Source: Cinclus cinclus (lineage: Eukaryota > Chordata > Aves > Passeriformes > Cinclidae). Taken from it: DNA of 64,000 bases. The stretch lies in assembly GCF_963662255.1 (NCBI RefSeq), contig NC_085055.1, forward strand, positions 3,589,102 through 3,653,101. Direction: 5' to 3'. Below, piece after piece: positions 35,161 through 47,600 of this stretch (its first letter is position 1; each line of letters starts with the position of its first letter). A model generated the notes under the pieces. That model saw only the letters and a list, made by a program, of their open reading frames with translations. It was not told the DNA's origin and did not search any database. The position numbers and the translations under genes were made by a program.

Positions 35161-38100
35161 TAGGAGGGAAGTGTATTCCTTTGCTGCAAAAATGTACCAT
35201 TGTAGGGAAAGATGTGGCAGGTTTTGTGGTTTTATCTTTCTTTTTCAAATGCAAACTGCAAATCTGAATTCTGTGCAGAGCCTGGTCAGCAGTACACAAG
35301 GCTAGGAAGGGAAACTAAGTCTAGAAGTAAAAACTGATTCTTCTGATGTATTCCTAAAATAATAGAAAATTCCTATTCCTGAGGTAGGATGGAATGGCAC
35401 TTTTCAGGACCATGGTGGACAACTGGAAGTGCCCATCTGGGGGGAATTTAGGGCAGCTGGATCAGTCTGGGTAACCAGCCCAAATTTTTGGCTGCTGTGG
35501 GCCAGCCGTGCCACGTTAGTCCTTAGAGACTTTTGTTTTCAGACTGCTGTTGCGTTTTCATTTCATTCTCTTCCCTTTCCATAATCAAGTGGACCACTCT
35601 TGGAGTCCCTTTTTCTGGCCACCACCCCGTTCCCTGCTCCAGTCTGCAGCAGCTTACTGAGCCTCCTCCCAGCTGTGAGAGTGCTTCCCAAGTCCCACAG
35701 ACCTGGCTGATATCCTGCACAGTGCCCAACTTCCATCTCCCTGGTTAAATGGATCAAAGGATGGAAGTGGATCAAAGGTGACTGAAATGAGCTCCAGGTG
35801 AATGGATGTGGCTTGTGGCTGCTGTTCACCCCCAGAGCTGTGGGATTCCCTTGGCCTCTGCTGTATTTAATGCAATGGTGGGTGCCTGTTGCTGTTCACA
35901 AAGTGGTGATTACTTATCACACTGAATTTCTAAAATGCTTCTCTGAGAACTTTCCAGTGGGAGGAGGGAAAGGATCAGCTTTCAGAGCAGGTTTCACATC
36001 CCTGGAACCAGCTGGGATTCAGAACTTCCAGTTCATTCTCACCCTGTGTTAGGGAATCTTGTGGCAGCTACAGAAGTGGTAACCTCCTTTTTAGCAGTAA
36101 TAAGGCTGTTAACTAATGGTTTCTACAACTGGAATTATCCTCCTGTAGCCACCTTAGATCCTTTGTCTTACACCACCCTTTTCCTTCTGCGTATTGAGAA
36201 TGAAAACAACTTTTTAGAAAGTTTTTCTGTCGTTAAAATAGACTGAACCATTTTATAGTAAAATCATAGCACAAATTTTTAATATTGCAGTTTAGAAGAA
36301 AACTTCTTAGGAGGTTTTAATATTATATTATTTCAATATTATTTAATTCCTGTTGTTGGGAATGTGCCATTCCCATTTTGGCTTCCATGCATGATCTGTT
36401 ATTTGTAATGGGGGTATAAATTCTGTTTGGACAGTTTTATGTGCACTGTAGGTTCTGTGACCTAAGATATAGAAATAGTTCAAACTATCTAAAACTGGTG
36501 GAATCTGGTCCAGAACTGTGGATTCAAGTCAACAGTAAAAATGGTTTTATTCTCATTTTAATAAAAAGCACATGTGATAGCAGCTTTTAGTAACCTCTTT
36601 GGAGTTTGAATCTCAGAGTTGTTTCCTAGTAAAATGAATCTAAGTACTTAACTATCTATTCATGTGTTTGTATGCATAAAATCCCTTTTAAATCATGTAT
36701 GGATTAAGTCAAGTTCAGTCAAGGAAGAATCTTGGCCAAACACAGTAAATCATGAAGTCACACATGAAAATTAAGCTTTAATCCACTTAGCAGGTTCTCT
36801 GTACAAGAGCTGTGAACCATTTTATGCACTGAGTGATGGGGTGTGGATGTAGGACTCCTGTGGGAAATTTATGAGGGATATTTAGAAGGTATGTGCTGCA
36901 GAGGCAGGAAATGTCATTCGAGTATTTCTTTGTGGTTTTTAACAGCAATATGCATTTTTGGGGGGTTTTCATGGGTATTTTTTTGCTTTTTTTATGAATT
37001 CTATAGGTGGTTTCTCTTTGCCAAGTAGACTGTGTAGCTAAGTCTACAGCAGCTTATTGGTTCATTTGGAATTCCAATTTGCAATAGAAAGTAATTTCTT
37101 AATGTCAGATTTGAATTAGCATATTTTTCTGTAATATATTTGAACATGCAAATATTGAATTCTAGTTTATGGTATCAGAATACTTGTTAAATACACTTTT
37201 ATCTTCACCTTCACTAGAAAAGTCATTGTTACCTGAAATATATTGCTTTTGTTGGAGACAGATATTTTTCATTTTCAATAATTTATTACGTATAAATCTT
37301 TGCTTATAACTTCATGAAGCCTTCAGGCTGGAGGCATTGTTGAAGAAGAGTTATAGAAGGCAATAATTTTTTATATGTTCCTAATAAATGGAACTAGGCC
37401 AGGTAAGGGTATAAAAAAGTCAATCTGCAAGAAGCAAAGACGTGAAGCCAGTGGATTGCATTTGTGTTCTCATCTGAATAAGAAGTAGTGGAAATGCTAC
37501 AGAGAGATCAAGTAAGGTTTGCTGTGCATGTGGGTACATAAAAAACTCCGAGAAAGGCAAATTCTTATTCTGGTTGTTATTTCTTTCTTCCAAGGAGCCC
37601 ACGAAGGGGGGTATGTCAGGTGGTTGTGTCCCAGTGCAGTTTGGTTTTCTTGGGTTTCAGATCCAGAACAACCCCTCAGATCTAAATTTGCAGCTGAATT
37701 GTGGATGCCATTTTTCACCAAATACACTTGAAATGATTTATGTCTTCACTGTGTGAAGCTGGTTTTCCTCACATAAACCCTTGCACAGGGACAGTTTTTG
37801 TGTTCGACCTCACCGTGTGATGCCAGTGCCATCATTAAACCTGAACAGTTACTGCTGAGTGACACGGACAGAGCAGCCAGGCTCGTGGAGCTGGGAGGTA
37901 TAAAATACAAATCAGATTCCATGTCCGTGTATTTGTGTATTAAATAACCCAAGGAGGACACCAACAAAAATTCCCCCCTCAAGACTCCTCCTCCTGCAAC
38001 ACGGGCATCTTCTTGGCTGCTTCTTCCCACCACTTACTATCCTAAAAAAATTACAGGTGTACTCTGACACTGCCTTGGTGCCCTCACAGCAGCAGGTGAG

Positions 38101-40968
38101 AGCCTGCAGTGCCTGTGCAGCTGTGCCAGATGTAAAATCAGCATCTCAGGGAGTGCACAAACTCACCTGAACCATGGTGCTTGTGTAAATATCCTGGGGG
38201 AATAGCATCAGCCAGTGCCCTCCCCTTGCCTGGCCTGGGGAAGAGACTCAGCTCCTGTAAATCCATCCTCCTGGCTGCATTTGTCAGGGTTCACTCACTG
38301 TTGTTGACAGCACTCGAGGACACATCCACTGCTGGCACTGTGACTGTCCCATTTGTGCCTCCTGTGGTCCAGTGGCAGCTTCTGCTTGGCATCTGCACAG
38401 CAACAGAGATCCTGGTTTGTTCTTAATGGGAATGCAAGGAGTTGGAAAATTCAGAATTCTTACCAGTGGAAATGATGGTTTTCAGGTTATTGGATACCCT
38501 GCGAAAGATATGTTTGTGTTTGTGCTAAAGAGGGCACAATTAGGGTCAGCCTTGGCTCAAACACAACTGGGAGCTGTGGGAGAGTTTGAAGCTCCTGGTG
38601 TTCAGGCATGGAAACAACACAGTGAAAGAATGAAAATAAAACTCCATCTGGATTATTTTTTAGGAAAACAAAATTGCTAACTCTTCCAGATCTAACAACT
38701 CTTAGACAGAAACAGGCTGAGTAGGAGTGTGACCTTCCCCAGTGTGAGGATGTCTCTTGCCCCTCTGTGTCTCCCCAAGTCAGGGCTTTGCTGTTGGGAG
38801 CAATGCTCAGCCTGAGACACTACCTGAAGAGAAAGATTAATGTGTCAGTGCTGGCTTAAGTTGTCAAGCACGTAATATTTCTTTTTTTTCCAGAAAAGTA
38901 ATTACTAGTGAAGTAAAGGATGGGTTTAGGCATCCAGAAGTTTGAAATGACGTGAAGTATTTGGTGCTACTGTTCTAAGAGGTGATTTATCCTGGTGGGT
39001 CCAGAAGGCTGGGGCAATGAAAATATTTCTGGATACTTTTACTGCTTACCATGCATAAAATCCCTGAAAGAGAAGTATCTGAAACATCCTGAAGAGTAAT
39101 ACTGGAAAGAAACCCAGGATGTGTGGTTCCTTGCAGTTTGTATTCATCATCTCCATCTCATTGTTTTCTTTTTGTTACCTGGAAAATTCCAGTATACTAT
39201 GAATAATATTTACTGCTAAAACACCCCAACACTTCCACTGTGTTTTTAAATCTACAATCTGCAGACCTGTAAATGAAGTGAATGCAAGATTATTTGGCTG
39301 ATTACCCATTTTCACAATGATAGGTTTCCTTGTTGCATGTGAAAACTAGATGATGTTTAAGTCACAACTGAACCTTGGCAGCCTTTGAATTTGGATGTGC
39401 AGAGCTTTCCTTGAGGTAATATCAGAGGCTCGTAGCTCAGAGCAGTAATTGATGGGACTGATCTGCCAGTGAACCCTGCGAGGTGGAAGAGGAATAGCAA
39501 TGACTTGCAGGAGCTGCAGTAATGAGCCAGGCTGTGTTTTACTCTGCTCTCCTAGGTGTGGGCAGCTGCAGGTTGCACAGACCAACTCTGTGCTGCACAG
39601 CAAAGGGCATCCTCATCTAACCCCAGGATTTTAGTTTTCTTTCCTTTCAAATAGATCTATAAACAGAGAGATTTTATGGGAGGTATGAATTCTCTTGTAT
39701 ATGCATTGTGCTAAAAAGGGAATTATTTTCTTTTCATAGAACTTCCTTCTGAGCAAAATCCCTGTGGTATTTGGAGTGTTGCTTTTGTGTTGTTTTATAC
39801 CAAGTTACAGGATGGTTTATTGTATGCAACAAAACAGGTTACTTAACTTACACAGGTGTTTAAAAGAAAGAGGAGTTTCCTTCTGCTACATAGTCCTTAA
39901 ACTAATAAAGTATGACCTGTTATGTATGGTTTAGTATTACTACACTTATTTCTGAATTTGGCCATAGTATTTCTTCTACTGAAAGAACTCTCTGCAGATA
40001 GCTGGCTTCAAACAAGGGCTGCAAAATGTCAGACTCATAATCTCTTATTTTGTTCCCTGTATTTCAGATTTCAAATTATCCTTTTGCTTACTTCTTGGTA
40101 TAAAACACTTCACTTGAAAAGCACCAGGAACTGCCGAGCTGTTTCTGGGGACCCTGCTGCTCCAGGAGGTGCCTGCCAGCAGGGCTCACCTGAGCAATGC
40201 TGATGTTTAGCTGATGGTTCATGGTTTCAGTCTGGTGAATGTGGAGCTATGGTGGGATATTTCAGAAGAGAACACCAAGTCTCACAGACCACGTTTGAGG
40301 TGTTATCTCGTGGCTTTTTCAATTCTTACCAGTGAAAGTGCATGTGAAAGTATGATGTGAAAGCAGAAAATTGAGGGGGATTGATGAGGTTGGTAGCAGT
40401 TACTCTCTGCATGTTGTGTAACACACCAGCGATGGTTTGCACAGAGCTTTGGCAATATGAGAAAAGTGGGTGTTTAATTCTTGATTTCCTTGGTTTTTTT
40501 CCCCATTCTCTGCATGCAACTCCAGCCCTGGCAGCACTGCTAAGTTTGAATTTGTTTGTTTGCTAGAGCTAAGGGGAGGGGAAGGTGAGTTTGTGCTGGT
40601 GAAGATCAATGGCAGCACTTTCATTGACTTCCATGGGGTGAGAAAACAGCACCCAGGAATCAGGGATGGGGGAAGGAGTGATGGGCCATTACTGTTTGGA
40701 TCTGAGGGGAGGTGGGAGTTAAAAGGGTCATGAAGTTTATGCATTATTGACAGAATACCCATAATGACTCCTTAGGAGCTATTACACAGTGATATGTGAA
40801 GGCCTTAGTTGGGGATGGTTTAATTTATGAATCATTTCTGTGATGGATTGCCTGCTCTGTCAGCCTGGCTGCTGCACTAACTCGGGGTTCTTAATTCACT
40901 ATGGAAGATTTTATGCAAAGTAATTGCTGTACAACACCGCTCTTCAGAATGAAATAACGTGGCTTGTA

Positions 40969-40980
40969 CCCCCCCCCCCC
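40969..40980. repeat. C12 homopolymer run
   Basis: Twelve consecutive C residues lie between GGCTTGTA and ACTCCTGCTGG. G/C homopolymers of this length are much rarer than A/T runs in vertebrate DNA and are prone to length error in sequencing. The exact length should therefore be treated with caution. Confidence 0.8.
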
Positions 40981-41550
40981 ACTCCTGCTGGTGGAAGCTT
41001 TTGTTCACATTCTGAGCAATGCCCCGTTTGTGAAGTATCATCTAGAAAAGCTTTGCAAGGGAGCAGCTCTGCTGAAGAAAGGAGTTCCTGAAATGTCCAG
41101 GTTTTTTGCACTTAGAGGTTTAATCTTTCAGGTTTGGCTTCACTTCTGTCTAATGAAGCTAATTCCAGCGAAAGAAACATATTGAAATTCTTGCTTCACA
41201 TATCCTCCTGGGGAATTCAGGTCTTGGTTCTGCAATATCGGGGGTGAAATTTAAAAAGGTGTTTCTATTATTTTTGTGGTTTTCCTGGATCATAATCTTT
41301 CTCTGCCTTTCTCTTCTTACTGCAAAATGAAGTTGCTGATGTGTCCTGATTTTAGAGAAAATGAAAAATTATTTTTTCAAGCAACACAAACTGAGGGACT
41401 CAGTTTTACCGTGTGTGGAGCCCTAAAAAAGTACAAATGAGTTCTGAAGAATTAGACAAATTCTGTTCCCACCTGCAACACTTGGATTCTGTGACCCATA
41501 CACAAGTTTTGTCTTGACAAATCTCAAAAGAATACGAGCAGAGTTTAAAT

Positions 41551-41950
41551 GGATGGAGCACCCCTCCTTCAAGGAAGGGCTGTTCAGCCTGGAAAAGAGA
41601 AGTTTTAGGGTGACCTCATTGTGGCCTTCCAGTACCTGAAGGGGCTACAGGAAAGATGGAGAGAAACAATTTACATGGGCCTGAAGTGACAGGGAATGGC
41701 TTCAAAATGAAGGAAGGCAGGGTTAGATGGGATGTTGGGAAGGAGTTGTTCCCTGGCAGGGTGGGCAGTCCCTGGCACAGGGTGCCCAGAGCAGCTGGGG
41801 CTGCCCCTGGATCCCTGGCAGTGTCCCAGGCCAGGCTGGACACAGGGGCTGGAGCAGCCTGGGACAGTGGGAGGTGTCCCTGCCATGGCAGGGGTGGAAT
41901 GGGATGAGCTTTATAGTCCCTCCCAGCCCAGGCTATTTTATGGTTTTATA
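41551..41950 (+). repeat. CR1 LINE 3' fragment, sense (longest copy)
   Basis: This is the best-preserved repeat in the window. In order it contains GGATGGAGCACCCCTCCTTC, GGGCTGTTCAGCCTGGAAAA, a GTGACCTCATTGTGGCCTTC block, AAGGAGTTGTTCCCTGGCAG, AGGGTGCCCAGAGCAGCTGG, CCCCTGGATCCCTGGCAGTG, AGGCTGGACACAGGGGCTGG, GGTGTCCCTGCCATGGCAGG and GGATGAGCTTTATAGTCCCT. It ends in the degenerate terminal words TATTTTATGG and TTTTATAA. These are the successive landmarks of an avian CR1 3' region, and the wording is typical of songbird copies. It is 5'-truncated to about 400 bp and has no reverse transcriptase domain. The 215-codon open frame at 41732-42379, the longest in the window, starts inside this repeat and is an artefact of its GC content. 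Confidence 0.95.
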
Positions 41951-41960
41951 AATCTTGTTT

Positions 41961-42061
41961 TCACTCCCAGTGTGCTCATTCCCCAGTGTGAGCCATCCAG
42001 GACATTTCCCAGTGTGAACCAGCCAGGATGCTGCCCCAGGTCAGGCTGTGACCATCCAGGG
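41961..42061 (+). repeat. Degenerate 26-bp tandem repeat beside CR1
   Basis: Two adjacent 26-bp units (41979-42004 and 42005-42030) share the pattern CCCAGTGTGARCCAKCCAGG, with 21 of 26 positions equal. A partial unit (CTCCCAGTGTGCTCATT) precedes them and a GTGACCATCCAGGGCA echo follows at 42049. The array begins about 10 bp after the CR1 3' end, so it may have arisen from sequence at the insertion point. Confidence 0.6.
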
Positions 42062-45000
42062 CACTCTGAGGTCCCTCCTTCCTGCCCTGGTTCCACCTGT
42101 GAGCCCTTCCCAGCTCCCTGCCTTTCCTGGAGGGCAGGGCAGCAGGGTGAGGTTCAATTCCTGCTCTCCAAGGAGGAGCTCGTCTTCTACACACAATTCA
42201 GGGGTGTTGGAGTCAGCCCCAGAATAAGAAGCTTGTTAATATGGTACATGCTTAATTTATTCTGCTCCTCAGGGGGTGAGTGGCGAGTCATTACCGAGCA
42301 AGAGCACAAACACAGAAATCCAAGCCATGGTTTTGATAGTTATTTTAAAAATCTTAATTCCTTCATTCTGCTTTCCTAATTCAAAGCAGGGATGGAATTG
42401 TGCTATATTCTTCTGGGAAACACAAAAACGGATTCCTCTGGGGGAAAAAAAAATCAAATTTGAATATAAAAATAACTCCAGTGATCCTTTTTCTTTCCAT
42501 TAATATGTCCTATTTTTGAAGTCTAGAGATGAAATCTGGTAAGATTTTTTTTTTCTTTTCCTTTCAAATAAATGGATGAATAACTTAAAAGTGCAGTCCC
42601 AGAAATCTTGTAAGAGGGTACAAGCTCTTCTGCCTTGGACAAGATTGATGAGGTTAGCCTGACTGGCAAGTGTGCAGTTTACATGCTAATAGCAAGTAGG
42701 TTGTCTTGCAGGGGAAAAATACATTGCAAAGTAAGTGTGGAATGTTTATTAGTCCCAGTAAAGTGCAACAGAGACAGTACAGATGATGTAAGAGGAATGC
42801 TGTGCAGGAAATATCGGTCACAAGATCAGGCATGTGTGTTTCTTGGCCAAAAACCCCTTTGTTTTACAACGGGTCTGCGAGGCCTCGGTGCAGACAGACA
42901 TCACCCTCATCATCCTCACCCCATGCTGGGTGCAGACACTGCCCAAGCAGCCCCATGGCTCCAGAAATCAAGGGTGGGTAAGACCTCGTAAGCAAACTCT
43001 AAGGCGACCCATACTTGGTTTCAGGGGCTGTGGGCGCTCGTCTCCGCTGCTCACCCCAGAATTTCTGCTGCTCCCCTGCTCCCAGCAAAGTCTGGGACAA
43101 GGCAAAGTTGAATGGAGAGTGGTAAGAGCCTTCTGTCTGCACTGGGAGATGAGATGTCAAGCTTCACTTTCACTGGTGGAGAGGGAAAGCAGAGAGGGTT
43201 TGAAATCTCATCGTCGTTCTCATCATGTGAGTTGTAAATTTGAGGGAGATTTTAAGGCACAGTGAGTGGGAACAAAATGACATTTATCCTGTCCTGATAA
43301 TTCACAGATGGTGCTGTTTTGTGGAAAGCACTTTGGTGTCTTTGGCTGCAGCTTCTTTGTTTCCTTCTCCATTTTATGTAACCTACTACTTACTAAAAAC
43401 CACTGTGGTTTAATTTATATTAATGTAATTTTAGAATGTGAAAGGGGGGTGACTTTTTTTTTCAGTGCTGCACCTACTTTTTGTCTAAATTTTCTTCTTG
43501 AAGAAGAGAAAATTCAATTAGTTTCCCTTTCCTTGGTTTTATACAAGAAACTTATCAAAAAATATCCTGTGGTAACAACTGGTTGTCTTAACTTTCCAGT
43601 ACCCAAACTTAATTTTTTAAGTTTGTTGGGCAAGCCATTTGAGTTTTCATTCAGCACCGCTAAAGATTTACTGACATTCTTATTTGCCAAATTAGAATGG
43701 TAATTTCCAACAAACTGTTGTGGTGTTATCAGCTGCAGATAAACCAAAGGAAAAGCTGGCAGGAAGCAGGAGGAGTCTGTGATGCCTGGTATTGAAAAAG
43801 GTTATTTTTCCCAGTGAATGTGGTTCTTATTCTTGTTAGTATTTCTCCTGCTTGTGGATCTGATCACATGTATTTGCCTGTGCAGGTGCAGCTCTCTGCA
43901 CTAATTGTCCCAATATATCTTGTGTTTTGAGTCCCTTGGAGCAGGTGACAAACGTGGACCAAGGAATCAGCACTTTGCTAGAGAAAATCCACTCCATGTC
44001 TTTGGGTTTTGCTTTTGCCTCTGGGTACAGACAGAAAAATATAAATCAAGGAATGATGGACTTTTATATGATCAGTTGTTGACAATAATCTCAAGCAAAA
44101 CAAGCCACCTGCTCTAAATGTGCTCGAAAATTCAGTTACCAGTGGCTTTCCAAGCTCAAACACTTAGAAAATAAAGAAATAAGGAAAGCCTTAAACTGAT
44201 GCTTCACTATAGAAAACAGAAAGCTCAAAAATTGGAGAACTCTAGCAAGAGTTTTAAAAATTAAAGAAATAAAATCAGATCCCTGCATGCCATTTATCCA
44301 CATCCTTCCTCATTTGCATACTGGCAATCAAAATAACCTGCTCCCCAATCCTCTAATAGGCTTTTCCAGACTTTTTTTTTTTTGTCTTCATTGCCCTATT
44401 TCCTCCTGACATGTGGCACAGGTTATTGACTTTTTTCTTACCTCATACTTAAGGTGTAATAGTTTTCAAAGACATGCTTTGAATATAAAACATATAAAAT
44501 ATATATAAATAAAATATATATATATAATTTTATATATATAAAATATAAAATTTTGGGTAGTATATTTTTGAAGCTGATTTACTGTTTTTCTTTTATTAGC
44601 TTAAGGTTTAGAAGCTTTGGACAGATTTTAAAGTGTTTGATCTTTTTTTTTTTCTTTTCCTGTGAAAATGACAGTTCATGGCAATCAGTGAGCTTAATCT
44701 TTCTGGGCTTTCTGCAAAATAAATATTTCTTTATGTGAAAATATAGTTCCACATTTTAAACGGGCCATTTCAGGAAAGGCCATACTTTTAAAAGTTTTGA
44801 GACAATGGTAATGATGAAAGATAATCCTTAAAAGAATAATCTAAACTTCATTCTCTCCTTTTTCTCAGTGCAGATTTTATAATTTGTGTGGAGAGAGCCA
44901 GTGTAATATCTGGGATTTGTAAATCAAAGCAGCAGGTCGGGCATGCTCAGAAGTGTGAATGATGTTGATCATTGAAAGGGCTTATAAGAAAAGAAAATAT

Positions 45001-46798
45001 TCTTATTTACAGAGGTTTCATTCTTCTTTTGTCTGTGGACATCCCTCTATTCTCTATTTAGAGCACACAGCTGCTTTCCAGTTCCAGAGGTTTCATTTTG
45101 GGTTGCAGCTGATCCTGCTCTGGGTGCAGCTTTAGTGACTCCAGAGCTCTTCCCAAACCTGGCACTGCCCCATATTCCAGCCACAGGGCAGGAGCTGCAG
45201 GGACAGGCTTGGGCAGTCCCAAGCAGAACATCTGAAAGTTCACTGCTTCAAATTCAGCAAGGGAAAACTACTCTTTTTCTACTTAAAAATCAATTTTCTT
45301 CCAGTTCCTTGCTGTGCTTCAGCACCTCATCTGCTGGGGCTTGTCCTTGACTGTCCTGGGCTTTCCTGCTGCAACTGGAACATTTCTTTGCTTACATATT
45401 GAGCCCCCTTTCCCCTCCTTTTACACTTCTCCTTTTTTGTTTTCTGCATGCTCCGTCCTCCCTGAATGTTCTTGTTATCCCTCACCCAGGATGGAAGGAC
45501 CAGAGGAGTTGCTCACTGTGACAAGGCAACGCCTCACATCTTTTGGGTGTGGATAAATGACATTACATCCAGGGCTGTTGGTATCTATGGAATCTAAGGA
45601 ACATGGCTAATCTGGGACACATCTAGAAGTGGCAGACGTATTACTCTCTCTTAAAAAATTTTGACTGTGCTGGAAAATTATTTGTAAGAATGAATCCCAT
45701 TCCCTTTTCCCAGTGAAAATGGGGAGAGTCTCTGTCTTGCCTCTTTGGAAAGCATTTAACCATTCAATTAGCAAGTTCATCTGGAAGCATGTGGAAAAAG
45801 ACACAAGAATCCTCCTGGGCATTCTGGATGAATACCAGTGTATTAATTAAAATCTACCTAAATATGTCAGTACTGTGCAGTTAGAGCCATATCACGGGGC
45901 CATCCTTTATCATAAGTTCCACTGTACACAGGCAGCGTTAGGCGTTTATCTTCTAAAAAGCACTTTATTTCTGGGATATGTGTATGAAATTCTGGAAGGC
46001 TTCTGGGTTTATAAAAATGTCTCATTACTGTGAAGAACCACATTGTCATTCCAGCAGGGAGATCTGCTGGGATACCCCACGCTGGGCCCTGGAAAGGCAG
46101 GGTCTGTTTGGGTTTGTCCCTCTGGTCTCCCTCCTTTGTTTAAACTATGAAACAACACAGTGTAAACACACGGCTGAAATAGCCAAACCCAAATGTAATC
46201 TATTCATTTTGTTGCTTTGGGCTTAGATTTTTTAAAATGCTCTGGAGTACATGTTCCCAGGCTCCTCGGACTTTGTTCTGAATCAGCAAATCTGCCCTTT
46301 CTCCTCCCTCACTGCAGTGATCTGTTCCACCAGGCTCAGGTCTTCTTGTCACCTCATCTGTTTCCCCTTCACTTTCTCATACTTTCTCCTGTTCTTTTTA
46401 ATTATCCTCCCTTTTTCTCTGGAGAACTTCCTACTCAGCTTCTAAAAAATGGCTATTTTGGGACCCCAAATCCATGTGAACTTACAGCTAGAACAGATGC
46501 TCGTGCTTCGGAGTCCATATTTCCCCTGACCACTATTATGAAAAAAACTAATAGATACTAAAACCCAGGATTTCCCTACTGGCTACTGGCAGGAATCCAG
46601 GAGAAGGATTTTTTGGGGGAAAAATTAGCAGCTACTGAAGGCTCATGCTAAATTCCAAGGGTGGGAGACCTCATGTAATACTCTCAGTTGTGGCTTACAG
46701 TAGGTAGGAGGGTGTCATTTAGGGTGAAATTGGGTGCTGCGCTGGAAAATATTTAAAGCTTGCTGGATTTTATATTAATTTAGTATTAATATGTGCTG
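42062..46798. other. Unique noncoding sequence
   Basis: No gene is recognisable. A CpG-bearing stretch at 42870-43050 overlaps a 143-codon plus open frame (42834-43265) that has no domain. A 63-bp pure A/T tract lies at 44492-44554. A short open frame behind a strong polypyrimidine acceptor at 46439-46561 is discussed under findings. Confidence 0.6.
44482..44554. repeat. A/T-only low-complexity tract with TATA units
   Basis: Apart from one C at 44491 the tract is all A and T, with pure A/T from 44492 to 44554 (63 bp). It is made of TATA and AAAT units. Internal words such as TTTTATATATATAAAAT are self-complementary, so cruciform or slipped structures are possible. No coding frame or element is associated. 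Confidence 0.85.
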
Positions 46799-46930
46799 AA
46801 GGTATTTAAAAGATGTATGGACCTGGCACGTAGGGACATGGTTTAGTGGTGGGCTTGGCAGTGTTGGGTTAAAGTTTGGACTTGATGAACTGAGAGGTGT
46901 TTTCCAACCCAAAAAGTGATGATTCTGTGG
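46799..46930 (+). repeat. CR1 LINE 3' tail, sense
   Basis: AAGGTATTTAAAAGATGTAT is followed by GGACCTGGCACGTAGGGACA, TGGTTTAGTGGTGGGCTTGG, CAGTGTTGGGTTAAAGTTTG, GACTTGATGAACTGAGAGGT and GTTTTCCAACCC, ending in TGATGATTCTGTGG. This is close, word for word, to the canonical avian CR1 3' end. That end has a GTATTTAAAAGAYGT start, a GGGACATGGTTTAGTGGTGG core, a TTGGACTCGATGATCTTAGA block, TTTTCCAACC and ATTCTATG terminal repeats. It belongs to a different 3'-end type from the copy at 41551-41950. Both are 5'-truncated. Confidence 0.95.
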
Positions 46931-47319
46931 AAATTCAGTGGATCCTATGGGCAGGAGAATCAGTCACCAGGACACACACTCAGCCACCAGTGCCTGTACT
47001 TAGTGCCATCCCTTTGCTCCTTTTCCCCTTTGGTGCAGGGGATGGGCAGCAGGGCTCAGGTACAGGTGTTTCACCTGTTAAGGATGGTGCTGCCTTGTCC
47101 CCTCTCTCTTTAAGCCCTTTGTGCCTCCTGTGCTGCTTTATAAAGTTCATAAAGTTTTCCCATTCCATTTGCTGTTGCTAGGTGCTGGATTTTTTTTTTT
47201 TTCCATTGTGCTTGTTATGAAGAAGCCTTCAGCAGGCTAAGAATATTTTATAAGGTTAGAAAATGGTGTTAAATGTTAATTAGCAGTTGCATAATCCCAG
47301 GTGGCATCCTTTCACATGC

Positions 47320-47600
47320 ACTCGTCAATTTTTAATGAGTGTCACTCGTGCACATCAAACTCAAAATTAGCTTTCTTTCCCAAGTACTCTGTTTGATTTT
47401 CACACTCGCTTCCCCTCCCCTTCTCCTTTGATGTTACTGACACAATATATCATGCTGGCATTTGCTTTGGTTTCATCTCCAATGCATATTGTCATGTAGC
47501 TAGTTAGTTATCTGCAACATAGACACACGCTCCTACCCGCAGGAGCGCCCTTCAGAGAGGCACAGGATGAAGCTTGACTTTTATTTTTCCCTTCTTAGGC
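47320..47600. other. CpG-retaining block with hairpin, candidate conserved element
   Basis: About eight CpG sites are kept in an AT-rich setting (three CACTCG words, ACACGCTCC, CCCGCAGG, GAGCGCCC and TAGGCGTAG). The central part, with ATGCATATTGTCATGTAGCT, has the mixed homeodomain/POU-like texture of deeply conserved vertebrate enhancers. At 47528-47547 a CGCTCCT/AGGAGCG pair forms a perfect 7-bp stem around ACCCGC. No coding frame is supported on either strand. The regulatory call is an inference from composition only. Confidence 0.25.

Larger units (their letters stand above)
30751..41550. other. Unique noncoding sequence
   Basis: No gene is recognisable in nearly 11 kb. The longest open frame is 159 codons (31670-32149), rich in residues produced by T-rich DNA and without a domain. 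Notable items are a cluster of seven CpG sites at 32909-32958, AT-rich sequence with a conserved-element look at 32400-32600 and 33200-33430, a 20-bp tandem duplication at 35121-35160, a repeated TGGATCAAAGG word (35750-35760 and 35768-35778) and a C12 run at 40969-40980. Confidence 0.6.

Noticed and set aside
38454..38530. Minus-strand exon-like segment with CTCTTTAG acceptor and GTAAGA donor
   Set aside because: The opposite strand is also open here (102 codons at 38372-38680) and neither reading matches a known family.
41732..42379. 215-codon plus-strand open frame, the longest in the window
   Set aside because: It starts inside the CR1 3' region and runs through its GC-rich noncoding tail and the adjacent tandem array; no domain is present.
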